64,000 nucleotides of DNA from Litorimonas sp965205225 (GTDB lineage Bacteria > Pseudomonadota > Alphaproteobacteria > Caulobacterales > Maricaulaceae), in assembly GCA_965205225.1 (NCBI GenBank), contig CBDBFZ010000003.1, forward strand, positions 1,178,001 to 1,242,000. Reading direction: 5' to 3'. Below are positions 25,268-34,102 of this stretch, piece after piece. Each line of letters begins with the position of its first letter. The stretch's first letter is position 1. The notes beneath the pieces are model-generated. The model saw only the letters and a list, made by a program, of their open reading frames with translations. It searched no databases and was not told the origin of the DNA. The position numbers and the translations under genes are program-made.

Positions 25268-25906
25268 ATGATCGGCATGATTTCCGGAACTTGCCTTATG
25301 GTCGGCACGGGTGAAGCGATCGTCGATTGCGGTGGAGTCGGCTATCTCGTTAGATGCGGTGTGCGCGCGCTTCACGAAATGTACGACGGCGAGCCTGTGC
25401 GTCTGCATGTCGAAACCCACGTCCGGGAGCAATCGATCACTCTGTTCGGGTTCTCCAGCGAGGAAGAGCGCGCTTGGTTCGAGCGGTTGCAGGCTGTTCA
25501 GGGCGTCGGCCCGAAAGCGGCGCTCGCTATTCTTGATATATTGACGCCCGGTGAGGTGATGAGTGCGGCGGCGCTGGAAGATAAGACGGTCTTTTCCCGA
25601 GCGTCCGGTGTCGGGCCAAAACTTGCGACGAGAATCGCAACGGAGCTGTCCGGAAAGCCACCCCCGATCGGGCGTGGTTTCACCTCTGCTTCCACGGCAC
25701 CTAGTTCAGATGTTGTTGGCGACGCGGCGCGTAATGAAGGCCTGTCCGATATGCATCTTCGCAATGACGCGATCAGCGCGCTGGCCAATCTGGGTATCGG
25801 GCAGAGCGACGCGCTGCGCGCGGTTGCGGAAGCCTATCAGACCTTTGAAGGCGATCTTACGCTGGATGATCTGTTGCGGGTCGCGCTGAAACGGCTTGGC
25901 CCCTGA
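25268..25906 (+). CDS. ruvA: Holliday junction branch migration protein RuvA
   Basis: 212 residues from the ATG at 25268 (MIGMISGTC). The OB-fold N-domain, the HhH region (LQAVQGVGPKAALAILDIL, ASGVGPKLATRIATEL) and the C-terminal RuvB-binding three-helix domain (NDAISALANLGIGQSDALRA) are all present, joined by a long linker. It forms the tetramer that holds the junction. Its stop overlaps the ruvB start (TGATG). Confidence 0.95.
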   Translation: MIGMISGTCLMVGTGEAIVDCGGVGYLVRCGVRALHEMYDGEPVRLHVETHVREQSITLFGFSSEEERAWFERLQAVQGVGPKAALAILDILTPGEVMSAAALEDKTVFSRASGVGPKLATRIATELSGKPPPIGRGFTSASTAPSSDVVGDAARNEGLSDMHLRNDAISALANLGIGQSDALRAVAEAYQTFEGDLTLDDLLRVALKRLGP

Positions 25907-26940
25907 TGAAAGACCGCTTATGCTCATCTGATACGCAACCGGGCGATGGGCGCGACCGTGCGCTGCGTCCGCTGACCTTCGTCGATTTTCGTGGTCAACA
26001 AAAGGCGATCTCTAACCTGAAAATCTATGTCGAAGCGGCACGCCGACGCGGTGAACCGCTCGATCACCTGCTGCTCTCAGGACCGCCGGGTCTCGGCAAG
26101 ACGACGCTGAGTCAGATCGTGGCCCGAGAGCTTGGCGTGAATTTTCGTGCTACGTCAGGACCGATCATTTCCAAGGCGGGTGATCTGGCGGCGCTGCTGA
26201 CCAACCTCGAACCGAATGATGTTCTGTTTATTGATGAGATCCACCGCCTGAACCCTGTTGTCGAGGAAGTCCTCTACCCGGCGATGGAGGATTATGAGCT
26301 CGATCTGATTATCGGTGAGGGGCCAGCCGCCCGCTCGATCAAGATTGATCTGGCTCCCTTCACTCTGATCGGAGCCACCACACGGGCGGGCTTGCTGGCC
26401 ACGCCGCTGCGTGATCGGTTCGGTATTCCAGTGCGTCTGGAGTTCTACTCGAAACAGGACCTGACCGAGATCGTGACCCGTGCGGCGGGCAAGCTGGGAC
26501 TTGAAATGACCGCAGATGGGGCGGTAGAAATAGCAGGTCGGGCCAGGGGCACGCCCCGTGTTGCCGGGCGGCTTTTGCGCCGTGTACGTGACCTGACGGA
26601 GCATCACGGCGTGCAACTAGTTGATGCTGCCGCGGCTGACGATGCGCTCAAACGGCTCGGTGTCGATCAGCTTGGCCTCGACACGCAGGATATGCGTTAC
26701 CTTCGAACTCTGTGCGAGATGTTTGACGGCGGCCCTGTCGGTGTGGAAACAATGGGGGCGGCTCTGGCTGAGGCCCGCGATGCGATGGAAGATGTCGTCG
26801 AACCCTATCTGATTCAGCAGGGCTTTCTGATGCGGACCCCACGAGGCCGGGTCGCCACACCGCGCGCTTATACCCATATCGGTCTAGTCACCCCGACCGG
26901 TGCTGGTCCGACAGGCGATATGTTCGAAGATGGTCCGTAA
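25906..26940 (+). CDS. ruvB: Holliday junction branch migration ATPase RuvB
   Basis: 344 residues, full length. AAA+ motor with LTFVDFRGQQKAISNL at the N-terminus, Walker A GPPGLGKTTL (about 66), Walker B FIDEIHRLN (about 108), sensor I GATTRAGLL, and the winged-helix C-domain (PYLIQQGFLMRTPRGRVATP). The family's FVGQ motif appears here as FRGQ. It drives branch migration with RuvA. Coupled to ruvA. Confidence 0.97.
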   Translation: MKDRLCSSDTQPGDGRDRALRPLTFVDFRGQQKAISNLKIYVEAARRRGEPLDHLLLSGPPGLGKTTLSQIVARELGVNFRATSGPIISKAGDLAALLTNLEPNDVLFIDEIHRLNPVVEEVLYPAMEDYELDLIIGEGPAARSIKIDLAPFTLIGATTRAGLLATPLRDRFGIPVRLEFYSKQDLTEIVTRAAGKLGLEMTADGAVEIAGRARGTPRVAGRLLRRVRDLTEHHGVQLVDAAAADDALKRLGVDQLGLDTQDMRYLRTLCEMFDGGPVGVETMGAALAEARDAMEDVVEPYLIQQGFLMRTPRGRVATPRAYTHIGLVTPTGAGPTGDMFEDGP

Positions 26941-26941
26941 T

Positions 26942-27193
26942 ATGGTGTTGATAGTGCTTGAGGCCGACGATGATACGCCGCCGCCCGGCTTTCTGCGCCG
27001 AACCGTGGCGCCAGCCGTGGCAATGGTCATCCTTTATGCCTCCATCCGGTCATTGCCTGCCTTATTGGTCAGTCAGACCCCGCCAATTGATGAGGGCGAC
27101 TTACTGGAAGTCTTTGTCAGCAGCCTAGTCGTGTTCTCGCTTTTCGGTCTGTACAACGACTATAAAGCCAATCGAAAAGGACTGAAGCCGTGA
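26942..27193 (+). CDS. Small two-helix membrane protein
   Basis: 83 residues with two hydrophobic segments (about 24-42 and 57-72) joined by an acidic loop (PPIDEGDLLEV). No family recognised. It begins 1 bp after ruvB and overlaps the ybgC start by GTGA, so it is an operon member. Confidence 0.6.
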   Translation: MVLIVLEADDDTPPPGFLRRTVAPAVAMVILYASIRSLPALLVSQTPPIDEGDLLEVFVSSLVVFSLFGLYNDYKANRKGLKP

Positions 27194-27663
27194 AGACGGA
27201 AGACGCTGTAATTCCTGACCGGGACCGTCCGCCGCTCGGTTATTTTGAAGACCGGGAACACCGATTTCCAATCCGAGTGTTCTATGAGGACACTGATTTT
27301 TCGGGTGTGGTCTACTATGCCAATTATTTGCGGTTTCTCGAGCGGGCGCGGTCATCCTTCTTCCGACTGGTTGAGATCAGTCATGTTGAACTGCTGGACC
27401 GCGATCCGTCTCTGGCCTTCGTCATTCGCAAAATCACTCTGGATTATCGCAGTAGTGCGAAGATCGACGATGTTCTTTCGGTTGTGACAACCTACGATGT
27501 TTGCAAAGGCGCGCGGCTGCTGGTCAGTCAACGCATTGAACGCGACGGCAATATCATTCTGACGGCCCATAGCGAAGCGGCCTGTATCGATCTTGATGGG
27601 CGACCGCACCGCGCACCGAAGCCAATGATCGAAAAATTGCAACCTTATTTACTGAGCGACTAG
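27190..27663 (+). CDS. ybgC: Acyl-CoA thioesterase YbgC (Tol-Pal associated)
   Basis: 157 residues, hotdog fold. YEDTDFSGVVYYANYLRFLERAR is the YbgC/4-hydroxybenzoyl-CoA thioesterase signature, with catalytic Asp in the DTDFSG part. In most proteobacteria it heads the tol-pal operon; here ruvB precedes it as usual but tolQRA do not follow, the next genes being a hypothetical protein and DUF3088. The GTG start at 27190 overlaps the preceding gene. Confidence 0.92.
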   Translation: MKTEDAVIPDRDRPPLGYFEDREHRFPIRVFYEDTDFSGVVYYANYLRFLERARSSFFRLVEISHVELLDRDPSLAFVIRKITLDYRSSAKIDDVLSVVTTYDVCKGARLLVSQRIERDGNIILTAHSEAACIDLDGRPHRAPKPMIEKLQPYLLSD

Positions 27664-27676
27664 TGGGGACATAGAC

Positions 27677-28141
27677 GTGCTTGAAGGATTAGACTGGCAA
27701 CCCATTCTCATTGCCGCGATTAGTATTATGAGTCTGGTCAACGGACTTTCCGTGTTTCAGAACTTTCGGGCGGATCGACCAGATGTCCGGATCGAACTTG
27801 TTTTCGATAAGACATGGATGTGGTGGCCCGAACTGATCGACCCGAACCAGATTGAATCTACTCGGCGTTATATTGTCGTAGGGAATCTCGGTCGATCCAA
27901 TCATGGCCGGCGACTGACATCCATTTCGGATACGCAGTTGCGCATTCGTCAGCGGAATCTTTGCACGGCCACATCCTCGCTCTACGATATTCCGCAGCTT
28001 GAAATCGAACTCGATGGGGGGGTCGGCAACTGTTTCAAATCGAAACTGTCTTTCAGATATGTGGATTTTGCAGAGTTGGTGAAGCGATTTCCGACACTTG
28101 AAGACTTTGTGCTCAAAAACCTTGAGCGAGCGCCGGAATGA
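27677..28141 (+). CDS. Hypothetical membrane-anchored protein
   Basis: 154 residues. A single N-terminal membrane segment (about 10-28, PILIAAISIMSLVNGLSVF) precedes a soluble beta-rich domain of about 120 residues with the start of a conserved-looking VRIELVFDKTWMWWPELIDP region. The GTG start at 27677 is assumed. The end overlaps the DUF3088 gene by ATGA. Family not recognised. Confidence 0.55.
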   Translation: MLEGLDWQPILIAAISIMSLVNGLSVFQNFRADRPDVRIELVFDKTWMWWPELIDPNQIESTRRYIVVGNLGRSNHGRRLTSISDTQLRIRQRNLCTATSSLYDIPQLEIELDGGVGNCFKSKLSFRYVDFAELVKRFPTLEDFVLKNLERAPE

Positions 28142-28473
28142 AACGTGATACGCTTTTCCTTCTGCCGCCCGGGTTTGAGGACCGTGGCCAGCGTCAATAC
28201 TGCCCCGAATGTGCCGAAATATGGGGGGTCCTGGCCTATTACCCAATGATCCGAGACACTCTCAATTTCGTCTATCAGCCCGTGGCTCATCCTCGTTCTG
28301 GCCTTGTGGATCGACTCGGTGAGGGTCGGTGGAACTGTCCGACTTTGGTACTGGGTGGCGATAATCCCGACGGGCCGAATGTTCAGCATGCAAACGGGCA
28401 GCCTTACTTGGATAATGCCAAGGATATAGGCCGATATTGGGCCGCTCAGTACGGCACGGCACATCCGCGATAG
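28138..28473 (+). CDS. DUF3088 protein
   Basis: 111 residues. RDTLFLLPPGFEDRGQRQYCPECAEIWGVL is the DUF3088 signature in two parts (thioredoxin-like fold with a CPEC pair at about 22-25), and CPTLVLGGD follows. The function is unknown; the fold suggests redox or glutathione-S-transferase-like relatives. Coupled to the preceding gene. Confidence 0.8.
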   Translation: MKRDTLFLLPPGFEDRGQRQYCPECAEIWGVLAYYPMIRDTLNFVYQPVAHPRSGLVDRLGEGRWNCPTLVLGGDNPDGPNVQHANGQPYLDNAKDIGRYWAAQYGTAHPR

Positions 28474-28847
28474 ACGGCAGGCCTGGCTTGGCTGAAAGTC
28501 CGATGTTTGAGCTGGCGGTCGGAAACCGCGGATCCGGTTGGCCGGCGGCGACCCGCAATCAAAAACGGAATTGAAACCACAAACCCAAGCCAGATTGCCG
28601 CATGACCCAAAACCCTCAAACACCAGATTTGACGATAATTCGGGGAAAGGTCAACTTTTGGGCAACAGTTTGGTTTTATGATTTCACAACTATGTTACAA
28701 ATCGAAAGACGATGTGAAAAATCGTTTAATGTTGTTATGCTAACCTACTTGGAACGGCTGGAAGGGGAGATCATTTGCCGGTTCCGGGCTTAGCTCATTA
28801 TCCACCTACTTTCATTCCATACGCCGAGAGCTTGCTGAGAGATTTTT
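28474..28847. other. Intergenic region upstream of the sphingolipid ligase gene
   Basis: No convincing gene. An open frame at 28602-28793 has no family resemblance. The DNA from about 28610 to 28760 is clearly richer in A and T than its surroundings and is the likely promoter area for the operon that starts at 28848. Confidence 0.45.
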
Positions 28848-30590
28848 ATGATTGAGCCGACGCCTACCGCTCGCAATATCCCACTCCGCCACAGTGATTT
28901 CACGACTCTAACAGAGGCGCTGGACTATTCTGCGACAGGAGATACGGGATTCAACTATTTTGATGGTAAGGGCCATCTTCTGACGAGCCTGAGTTACGCA
29001 GACCTGCGCATTCAATCGATGGAACTGGCAGCGCGGCTCGTTGGATTTGCGCCAAAGGATTCTCGGATAGGCCTGGTCGCCGTATCGACGCCGGAATTCG
29101 CCGTCTTGTTCTTCGCCTGCCAATATGCCGGACTGGTTCCGGCTCCGCTGCCTTTACCTGTCACGCTGGGAGGGCGGTCTTCCTACGAGCGCCAGCTGGA
29201 ACGCATGGCAGATACGGGTGATTTCTTTGCTCTGTTTGCGCCAGCATCCATGGAACCCATCATGAGCTCTGCTCTCAACGATACGGCGACACCAGTTTTA
29301 ACGTTTGAGGATGTCAGGGGTTTGCCGAGCGGAGACATATTGCGCCCATTCGGCGCCGACGATCTTTGTTACATTCAGTATTCGTCCGGGTCGACATCGT
29401 CACCTAAGGGTATTCTCGGTACGCAATCATCGGTTTCGGCCAATTGTGTTGGTATTACGAAACATGGCCTCAAGATCAATGAAACTGATCGGGCCATGTC
29501 TTGGCTGCCACTCTATCACGATATGGGCCTGATAGGTTTTATGATTGCACCGATGATGGCGCAGCTCTCGGTCGATTTCATGGATCCGACAGATTTCACA
29601 CGTCGTCCGATGAGATGGTTGAAACTGATATCAGATAATAAAGGTACGCTCTCCTACTCGCCGACCTTTGGGTACGAGCTTTGCGTACGCCGCTGGCGCG
29701 AAGATCGTGAACTGGATCTGTCTTCTTGGCGAGGCGCCGGAATTGGCGGCGATATGGTACGTCCAGAGCCTTTGACTAAATTCTCCGAATTGTTTGGCCC
29801 GATGGGTTTCCGCGAAAGTGCCTTCACGCCATCCTACGGCATGGCTGAAACCACTCTTGCAGCAACTTTTGCGCCTCTTGGCCAGGGTTTACTCACACAT
29901 AAAATCGATATGCGGCGTTACGAAACTACGTCCGAAGCTGTCGAAGCCACGGATCTGACACCGGTTGTGGACACGCGTAGTTTTGTCGCTTGTGGCGTGA
30001 AACTTCCAGGTCATGAAATCGAAATTCGTGACGCTGACAATAAGGTTCTGGGCGAGGATCACGTCGGTCGCATCTGCCTCAAGGGACCGTCGCTCTCACT
30101 CGGTTATTTCCGCAATAGCCAAGCGACAGAAGCCGCCTTTTCCAAGGATGGCTGGCTCGACACGGGCGATCTGGGTTACTGGCATGATGGCCAGCTGATT
30201 GTGACCGGTCGCTACAAGGATCTGATTCTCTATCACGGCCGAAACATCTGGCCGCAGGATATTGAATGGGCAGCTCAAGCCGCCGCTCCGCACCGGTGTG
30301 GCCGCGCCTGTGCTTTCTCCGTCGGTGGCGCTGGCGATGAGAAGACAATCATGCTGTTGCTGGAATGTCGCACGCGGGACCCTAAATTTCTCAACGAAAT
30401 CGAAACAACCGTTTCCGCTGCAATCCGACTGGAAGTCGGTGTTCCGGTGCAGCTCATGCTGGTTTCGAAATCGACCATGATCATCACATCGTCCGGCAAA
30501 CTCTCTCGTGCGCGCGTGAAACAGAAATATCTGGATGGCGGGATTATCGACCTTCAGGCCGGGACAGTGCTCCGCGCGATCCAGGCTTGA
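28848..30590 (+). CDS. Fatty acyl-AMP ligase / acyl-ACP synthetase of the sphingolipid locus
   Basis: 580 residues, ANL superfamily. The adenylate-forming signature CYIQYSSGSTSSPKGILGTQ (about 173-192), MSWLPLYHDMGLIGFM, the A5 block YGMAETTLAATF (about 332) and the WLDTGDLGYWHDGQLIVTGR region with its Asp (about 440) are present. The FAAL-like order, without a clear CoA motif, fits transfer of the acyl chain to an ACP. In Caulobacter a homologous enzyme charges the ACP that feeds serine palmitoyltransferase. The dedicated acp follows at 30734. Confidence 0.85.
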   Translation: MIEPTPTARNIPLRHSDFTTLTEALDYSATGDTGFNYFDGKGHLLTSLSYADLRIQSMELAARLVGFAPKDSRIGLVAVSTPEFAVLFFACQYAGLVPAPLPLPVTLGGRSSYERQLERMADTGDFFALFAPASMEPIMSSALNDTATPVLTFEDVRGLPSGDILRPFGADDLCYIQYSSGSTSSPKGILGTQSSVSANCVGITKHGLKINETDRAMSWLPLYHDMGLIGFMIAPMMAQLSVDFMDPTDFTRRPMRWLKLISDNKGTLSYSPTFGYELCVRRWREDRELDLSSWRGAGIGGDMVRPEPLTKFSELFGPMGFRESAFTPSYGMAETTLAATFAPLGQGLLTHKIDMRRYETTSEAVEATDLTPVVDTRSFVACGVKLPGHEIEIRDADNKVLGEDHVGRICLKGPSLSLGYFRNSQATEAAFSKDGWLDTGDLGYWHDGQLIVTGRYKDLILYHGRNIWPQDIEWAAQAAAPHRCGRACAFSVGGAGDEKTIMLLLECRTRDPKFLNEIETTVSAAIRLEVGVPVQLMLVSKSTMIITSSGKLSRARVKQKYLDGGIIDLQAGTVLRAIQA

Positions 30591-30733
30591 ACGGGTAAGA
30601 CGCCGCGTTCACTCTTCCATTGCTGATCCGATTGCTGGACGCCTAGCCATTGGTTTGATAACGGCGCGGCAACTCATGCTGGGCCTTTGGATGCCTGGTT
30701 CTTGCTGCTAGAGACCCGCTGAAAGGGGACTTC

Positions 30734-30979
30734 ATGCCGACAGACCTGCAAATCTTCGACAAGATATGCGAGCTTCTCAAGCCGTATAATATCAAGAACA
30801 AGCCGATCCTGCGTACATCGGGTATCATGTCCGATCTTGAGGTTGACTCAACCGCCGTTTTCGATCTGATCATGGAACTCGAAGATCACTATGATATTTC
30901 CGTTCCCATGGAAGTCATTAGCGACGTGAAAACACTTGGTGAACTCGTCAACGCCATCCAGGATCTGTTGCAGCAATGA
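30734..30979 (+). CDS. Acyl carrier protein of the sphingolipid locus
   Basis: 81 residues, a single ACP four-helix domain. The phosphopantetheine serine is in LEVDSTAVFDLIMELED (about residue 37-38), a variant of the DSL motif with Thr in place of Leu. It delivers the fatty acyl chain to serine palmitoyltransferase. A GGGGA stretch 6-10 bp upstream serves as ribosome binding site. The stop overlaps the spt start (ATGA). Confidence 0.9.
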   Translation: MPTDLQIFDKICELLKPYNIKNKPILRTSGIMSDLEVDSTAVFDLIMELEDHYDISVPMEVISDVKTLGELVNAIQDLLQQ

Positions 30980-32244
30980 GCGGCGCGGTCGGAGCGGATG
31001 CCGGGGGGAAATCCGGCCTGTCGATATTTAGTAAATATGACCTGCTCGAGCAGAGGGTTGATGTGGTCAACCGGATCGGGGTCGACCCGTTCGACATGAC
31101 ATTTGACGATATTATGGGCCCCACGCGGGGACGTATCGGAAACCGCGAAATCATCTTAGCCGGTACGAACAACTATCTAGGTCTGACCTATGATGAGGCT
31201 GCGGGCGAGGCCGCCAAAAACGCGATTGATCGTCATGGAACCGGTACGACAGGATCCCGTATCGCAAATGGCTCCTATGTTGAACATAAACAGCTGGAGC
31301 GCGATCTGGCGGATCATCTCGGCAAGCCGTCCTGCATTGTCTTCACGACGGGATATGTCACAAACTTGGCTGCAATGGCCGGTCTTGCGGGGTTGAATGA
31401 CGTTATTTTCATTGATGCCGATGCCCATGCCTGTATCATTGACGGGACGAGGCTGGCGGGCACGACGACGGTTCGTTTTCGCCACAATAATCCGGCTGAT
31501 CTAGACAAGCGCCTGGGCCGTCAGCCTATTCCGGATGGCGGGCACGCGCTGGTCGTCATCGAAGGGCTTTATTCCATGTTTGGCGATATCGCACCGATCG
31601 ACGAATTCGTCGACGTCGCGCATCGTCACGGCGCCTATATCTATGTGGACGAGGCCCATAGCTACGGTGTGTTCGGTGCAACGGGCGCCGGAATCGCGGA
31701 AGAACAGGGCGTGCTGGATCAGATCGACTTCTATTCAGGAACATTTTCCAAGAGTCTGGCCTCTGTAGGCGGTTTCTGTGCGTCCCGATATCCAGAGTTC
31801 GAACTGCTGCGCAAGGTCATGCGGCCCTATATGTTTACAGCCTCAGCAGCCCCCTCCAACATTTGCGCGGCGCAGGCAGCGCTCGACGCAATCAAATCAC
31901 GCCCCCATCTGCGGATCAATATCATGGCCCGCGCTGCGCAGCTGCATGATGGGCTGGACCGTATGGGATTTGATCTTTGCGCACCTGCCAGTCCGGTCAT
32001 CGCGATCCGCCGACCGAATGAAGCGCAGGCGGCGATGGAATGGAACTGGCTCCTGAAAGAAGGCGTCTACGTCAATCTCGCCGTTCCACCGGGAACGCCG
32101 CAAAGTTCCAGCCTGCTGCGCATATCGGTGTCTGCGGCCCATACGGAAGAGGATGTGAACGCGATTTTATCGAGGTTCCGAGCCCTGAAAGACCACAGCT
32201 CTGAGATCATGAATGACATGATGCGTAAAATGGCCGCGCAATAG
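30976..32244 (+). CDS. spt: Serine palmitoyltransferase
   Basis: 422 residues, alpha-oxoamine synthase family, PLP-dependent. It condenses serine with a fatty acyl thioester to form 3-ketosphinganine, the committed step of sphingolipid synthesis. Visible are NNYLGLTYDEAAGEAA, GTGTTGSRIANGSYVEHKQLE in part, DEAHSYGVFGATG (about 222), and the PLP lysine in GTFSKSLASVGG (about 254). The coupled acyl carrier protein and the ligase argue for SPT over other family members (KBL, BioF, HemA). Confidence 0.92.
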   Translation: MSGAVGADAGGKSGLSIFSKYDLLEQRVDVVNRIGVDPFDMTFDDIMGPTRGRIGNREIILAGTNNYLGLTYDEAAGEAAKNAIDRHGTGTTGSRIANGSYVEHKQLERDLADHLGKPSCIVFTTGYVTNLAAMAGLAGLNDVIFIDADAHACIIDGTRLAGTTTVRFRHNNPADLDKRLGRQPIPDGGHALVVIEGLYSMFGDIAPIDEFVDVAHRHGAYIYVDEAHSYGVFGATGAGIAEEQGVLDQIDFYSGTFSKSLASVGGFCASRYPEFELLRKVMRPYMFTASAAPSNICAAQAALDAIKSRPHLRINIMARAAQLHDGLDRMGFDLCAPASPVIAIRRPNEAQAAMEWNWLLKEGVYVNLAVPPGTPQSSSLLRISVSAAHTEEDVNAILSRFRALKDHSSEIMNDMMRKMAAQ

Positions 32245-32260
32245 ACGCCCCCTGCTGAGA

Positions 32261-33193
32261 TCAGCCGAATGCGCCTCGGCGCCAGAGCTTCCATCCCAGC
32301 ACAGGTGACCACAGGACAGGGTGCTTGCGCTGCGCGTCCGTCACTTCGAGCGACACGCCGGAATGCCGTTCAATTTTTCGAAGAACGTAATCCAGCCCGC
32401 CGTCAAACGTGGCTGCGCTGTTGAGAACGCAAATGGCCGCCACGGGCCTGCCGATAAGACGCCGCATCAGCCAGCGAACCGAAGAGCTGTTACCGCCATA
32501 ATTCTGAACTGCGAAGCGCCCGTTATTCGGCTCTCCAAACAGGATGGTGCTTACAGCCTCATAACGATCCTGATAACGGGCAACGATTTCTCTGGCGCGA
32601 CCATCATTGCTCTCAGGCCGTAATTCCGTTCGATAGCTCTCATAGAAAGCGCGGCTCCAAAACGCTTCGGCCGTGGCCGGACTGGCGAATAGAGGCGCTG
32701 TTTCTCCAGCCAGTTTACGGACCGCATGGGCGCGGGCCTGCACGATCCGGGACGCAACCCTATCGTCGGATGTGCCGAGCAGAGCGCAGGGTTGAGAGAA
32801 TCGACCCCAAACCTGACTGAGAAAACTGTCCGCGCAGCGCCTCTCAAACTCACGCAGCGTAATAATGGAGTATTTACAGGTGGATAGGATGTCATCTTGA
32901 TCTAGTTCCAGATAATAGGTAGCGGGTGGAATCAGGCGGTTCGTCAGGGCACGCCACGCGCCCGAAAGGCTAGGCCCGTGGGTCGAGCGGTAGCTGTCTA
33001 CCAGTACATAGAAGTCGAGCATTTTCTTGGCATCATCCAGATCCCGCAAGCTGGATCCATAATAGACGAAACCGAGGACGCGGCCGGGATGCCGATCCCG
33101 GATCGCAGTCATGACGGCTTTCACGCGCGTCGGCGGGTCGAGCTGTTCAGACCGGATCAGATCCAGAAGCGGGTCCTGGTCGGCCATGCTCAT
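32261..33193 (-). CDS. Nucleotidyltransferase-like protein of the sphingolipid locus (Tam41-like)
   Basis: 310 residues. GFVYYGSSLRDLDDAKKMLDFYVLVDSY (about 41-68, in two parts) has the GS...(about 15)...D-F-x-x-x-V-D pattern of Tam41-type CDP-DAG synthases and of polymerase-beta-like nucleotidyltransferases. The rest is helical with no membrane segment. In Caulobacter the genes cpgA, cpgB and cpgC next to spt make ceramide phosphoglycerate; position and partner suggest this is the cpgC counterpart. That assignment is inferred. It overlaps the kinase gene by ATGA and converges on spt. Confidence 0.65.
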   Translation of the reverse strand: MSMADQDPLLDLIRSEQLDPPTRVKAVMTAIRDRHPGRVLGFVYYGSSLRDLDDAKKMLDFYVLVDSYRSTHGPSLSGAWRALTNRLIPPATYYLELDQDDILSTCKYSIITLREFERRCADSFLSQVWGRFSQPCALLGTSDDRVASRIVQARAHAVRKLAGETAPLFASPATAEAFWSRAFYESYRTELRPESNDGRAREIVARYQDRYEAVSTILFGEPNNGRFAVQNYGGNSSSVRWLMRRLIGRPVAAICVLNSAATFDGGLDYVLRKIERHSGVSLEVTDAQRKHPVLWSPVLGWKLWRRGAFG

Positions 33194-34095
33194 CGGCGAA
33201 TGGTAATGGGTCGGCTGACGCTCAGGCGGAAGGCATTGCCGGGTACATTGATCGGCTCTCCATCCATCATGATAGGTCCGGAATAGATGAACTCGGCTTC
33301 AGCCGCGTTCCAGCTGTGAAACCCATCTGGTCGTCGGTCCTTGTCCTTGAAGCCGACCCAGATCTCCGCAATGTGCCGGTAAAGCTTGGTGCAGCTGCCA
33401 TCGACATAAGTCAGGCGCAGCTCGCCGTCTTCATCTCCCCAGAACGGATCGAGACCCATCGTGACCGACGGCAACGTCGTTGCGAGAATGCCTAGATGTG
33501 GACCTGCCAGTATTTCTCCGTTGATCCTAAGCGTGCAATCTGTTGCGGGCATCACGTTATCGCGCTCTGCGGCCACGGCTTTGACCAGCCCGCCCATAAC
33601 AGCTGCGGAGCCGCCAATGCCGCGCGAATGGAGCTCATTCTTCGTATATTCCGTGACCATAGGCAGGGCACCGGTAGAGAACAGGAAACCGAACTGATCG
33701 GGCGCCCCGTCGCAGGATAGACGCAGAAGACGGGTTTGCAGCGCCTTTGGGTCTTCATGCAGGGTTTTAAAGCTAGACCGCCCAACGCTTTTCATGCCGA
33801 TGATCTTGGCAATCTGATTGGTCATACCGCCAGAGGCAATGGCGAAATCCGGAATGTCGTGTTTATCGCCAACTTGCCGCATGACTTCGCTCATCACGCA
33901 TTGCACAGTTCCGTCACCACCTTCGATGACAATTAGATCAGATGTTTCCAGAGCAGCCGCGACCTGACTCGGCATCGCCTCGAATAAAGCAAGATCGAAT
34001 ACGCGGGCTTGATGCTCATTCGCATGGGTCGCCAGGCGTGACCCTTTCTTGCCGACGCGTTCCGAATGCGGATTAATGAAGATCGACGCAGTCAT
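33190..34095 (-). CDS. Lipid kinase, DAGK catalytic family (probable ceramide kinase)
   Basis: 301 residues. The catalytic domain of diacylglycerol/sphingosine kinases is visible: IFINPHSERVGKKGS, the nucleotide loop IVIEGGDGTVQCVM (about 75, GGDGT motif) and SGGMTNQIAK (about 110). C-terminal beta-sandwich follows. Next to spt in Caulobacter the homologous cpgB product is a ceramide kinase, so phosphorylation of ceramide is the likely job. ATG 34095 is used; a TTG six bases upstream is also open. Coupled to the nucleotidyltransferase gene. Confidence 0.8.
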   Translation of the reverse strand: MTASIFINPHSERVGKKGSRLATHANEHQARVFDLALFEAMPSQVAAALETSDLIVIEGGDGTVQCVMSEVMRQVGDKHDIPDFAIASGGMTNQIAKIIGMKSVGRSSFKTLHEDPKALQTRLLRLSCDGAPDQFGFLFSTGALPMVTEYTKNELHSRGIGGSAAVMGGLVKAVAAERDNVMPATDCTLRINGEILAGPHLGILATTLPSVTMGLDPFWGDEDGELRLTYVDGSCTKLYRHIAEIWVGFKDKDRRPDGFHSWNAAEAEFIYSGPIMMDGEPINVPGNAFRLSVSRPITIRR

Positions 34096-34102
34096 GTGCA
34101 AC

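Noticed and set aside
28602..28793. 63-codon frame in the intergenic region before the ligase gene
   Set aside because: No family resemblance, no ribosome binding site, and the DNA is AT-rich promoter-like.
32321..32895. Frames opposite the nucleotidyltransferase gene
   Set aside because: Shadow frames; the minus-strand gene has clear motifs and couplings on both sides.
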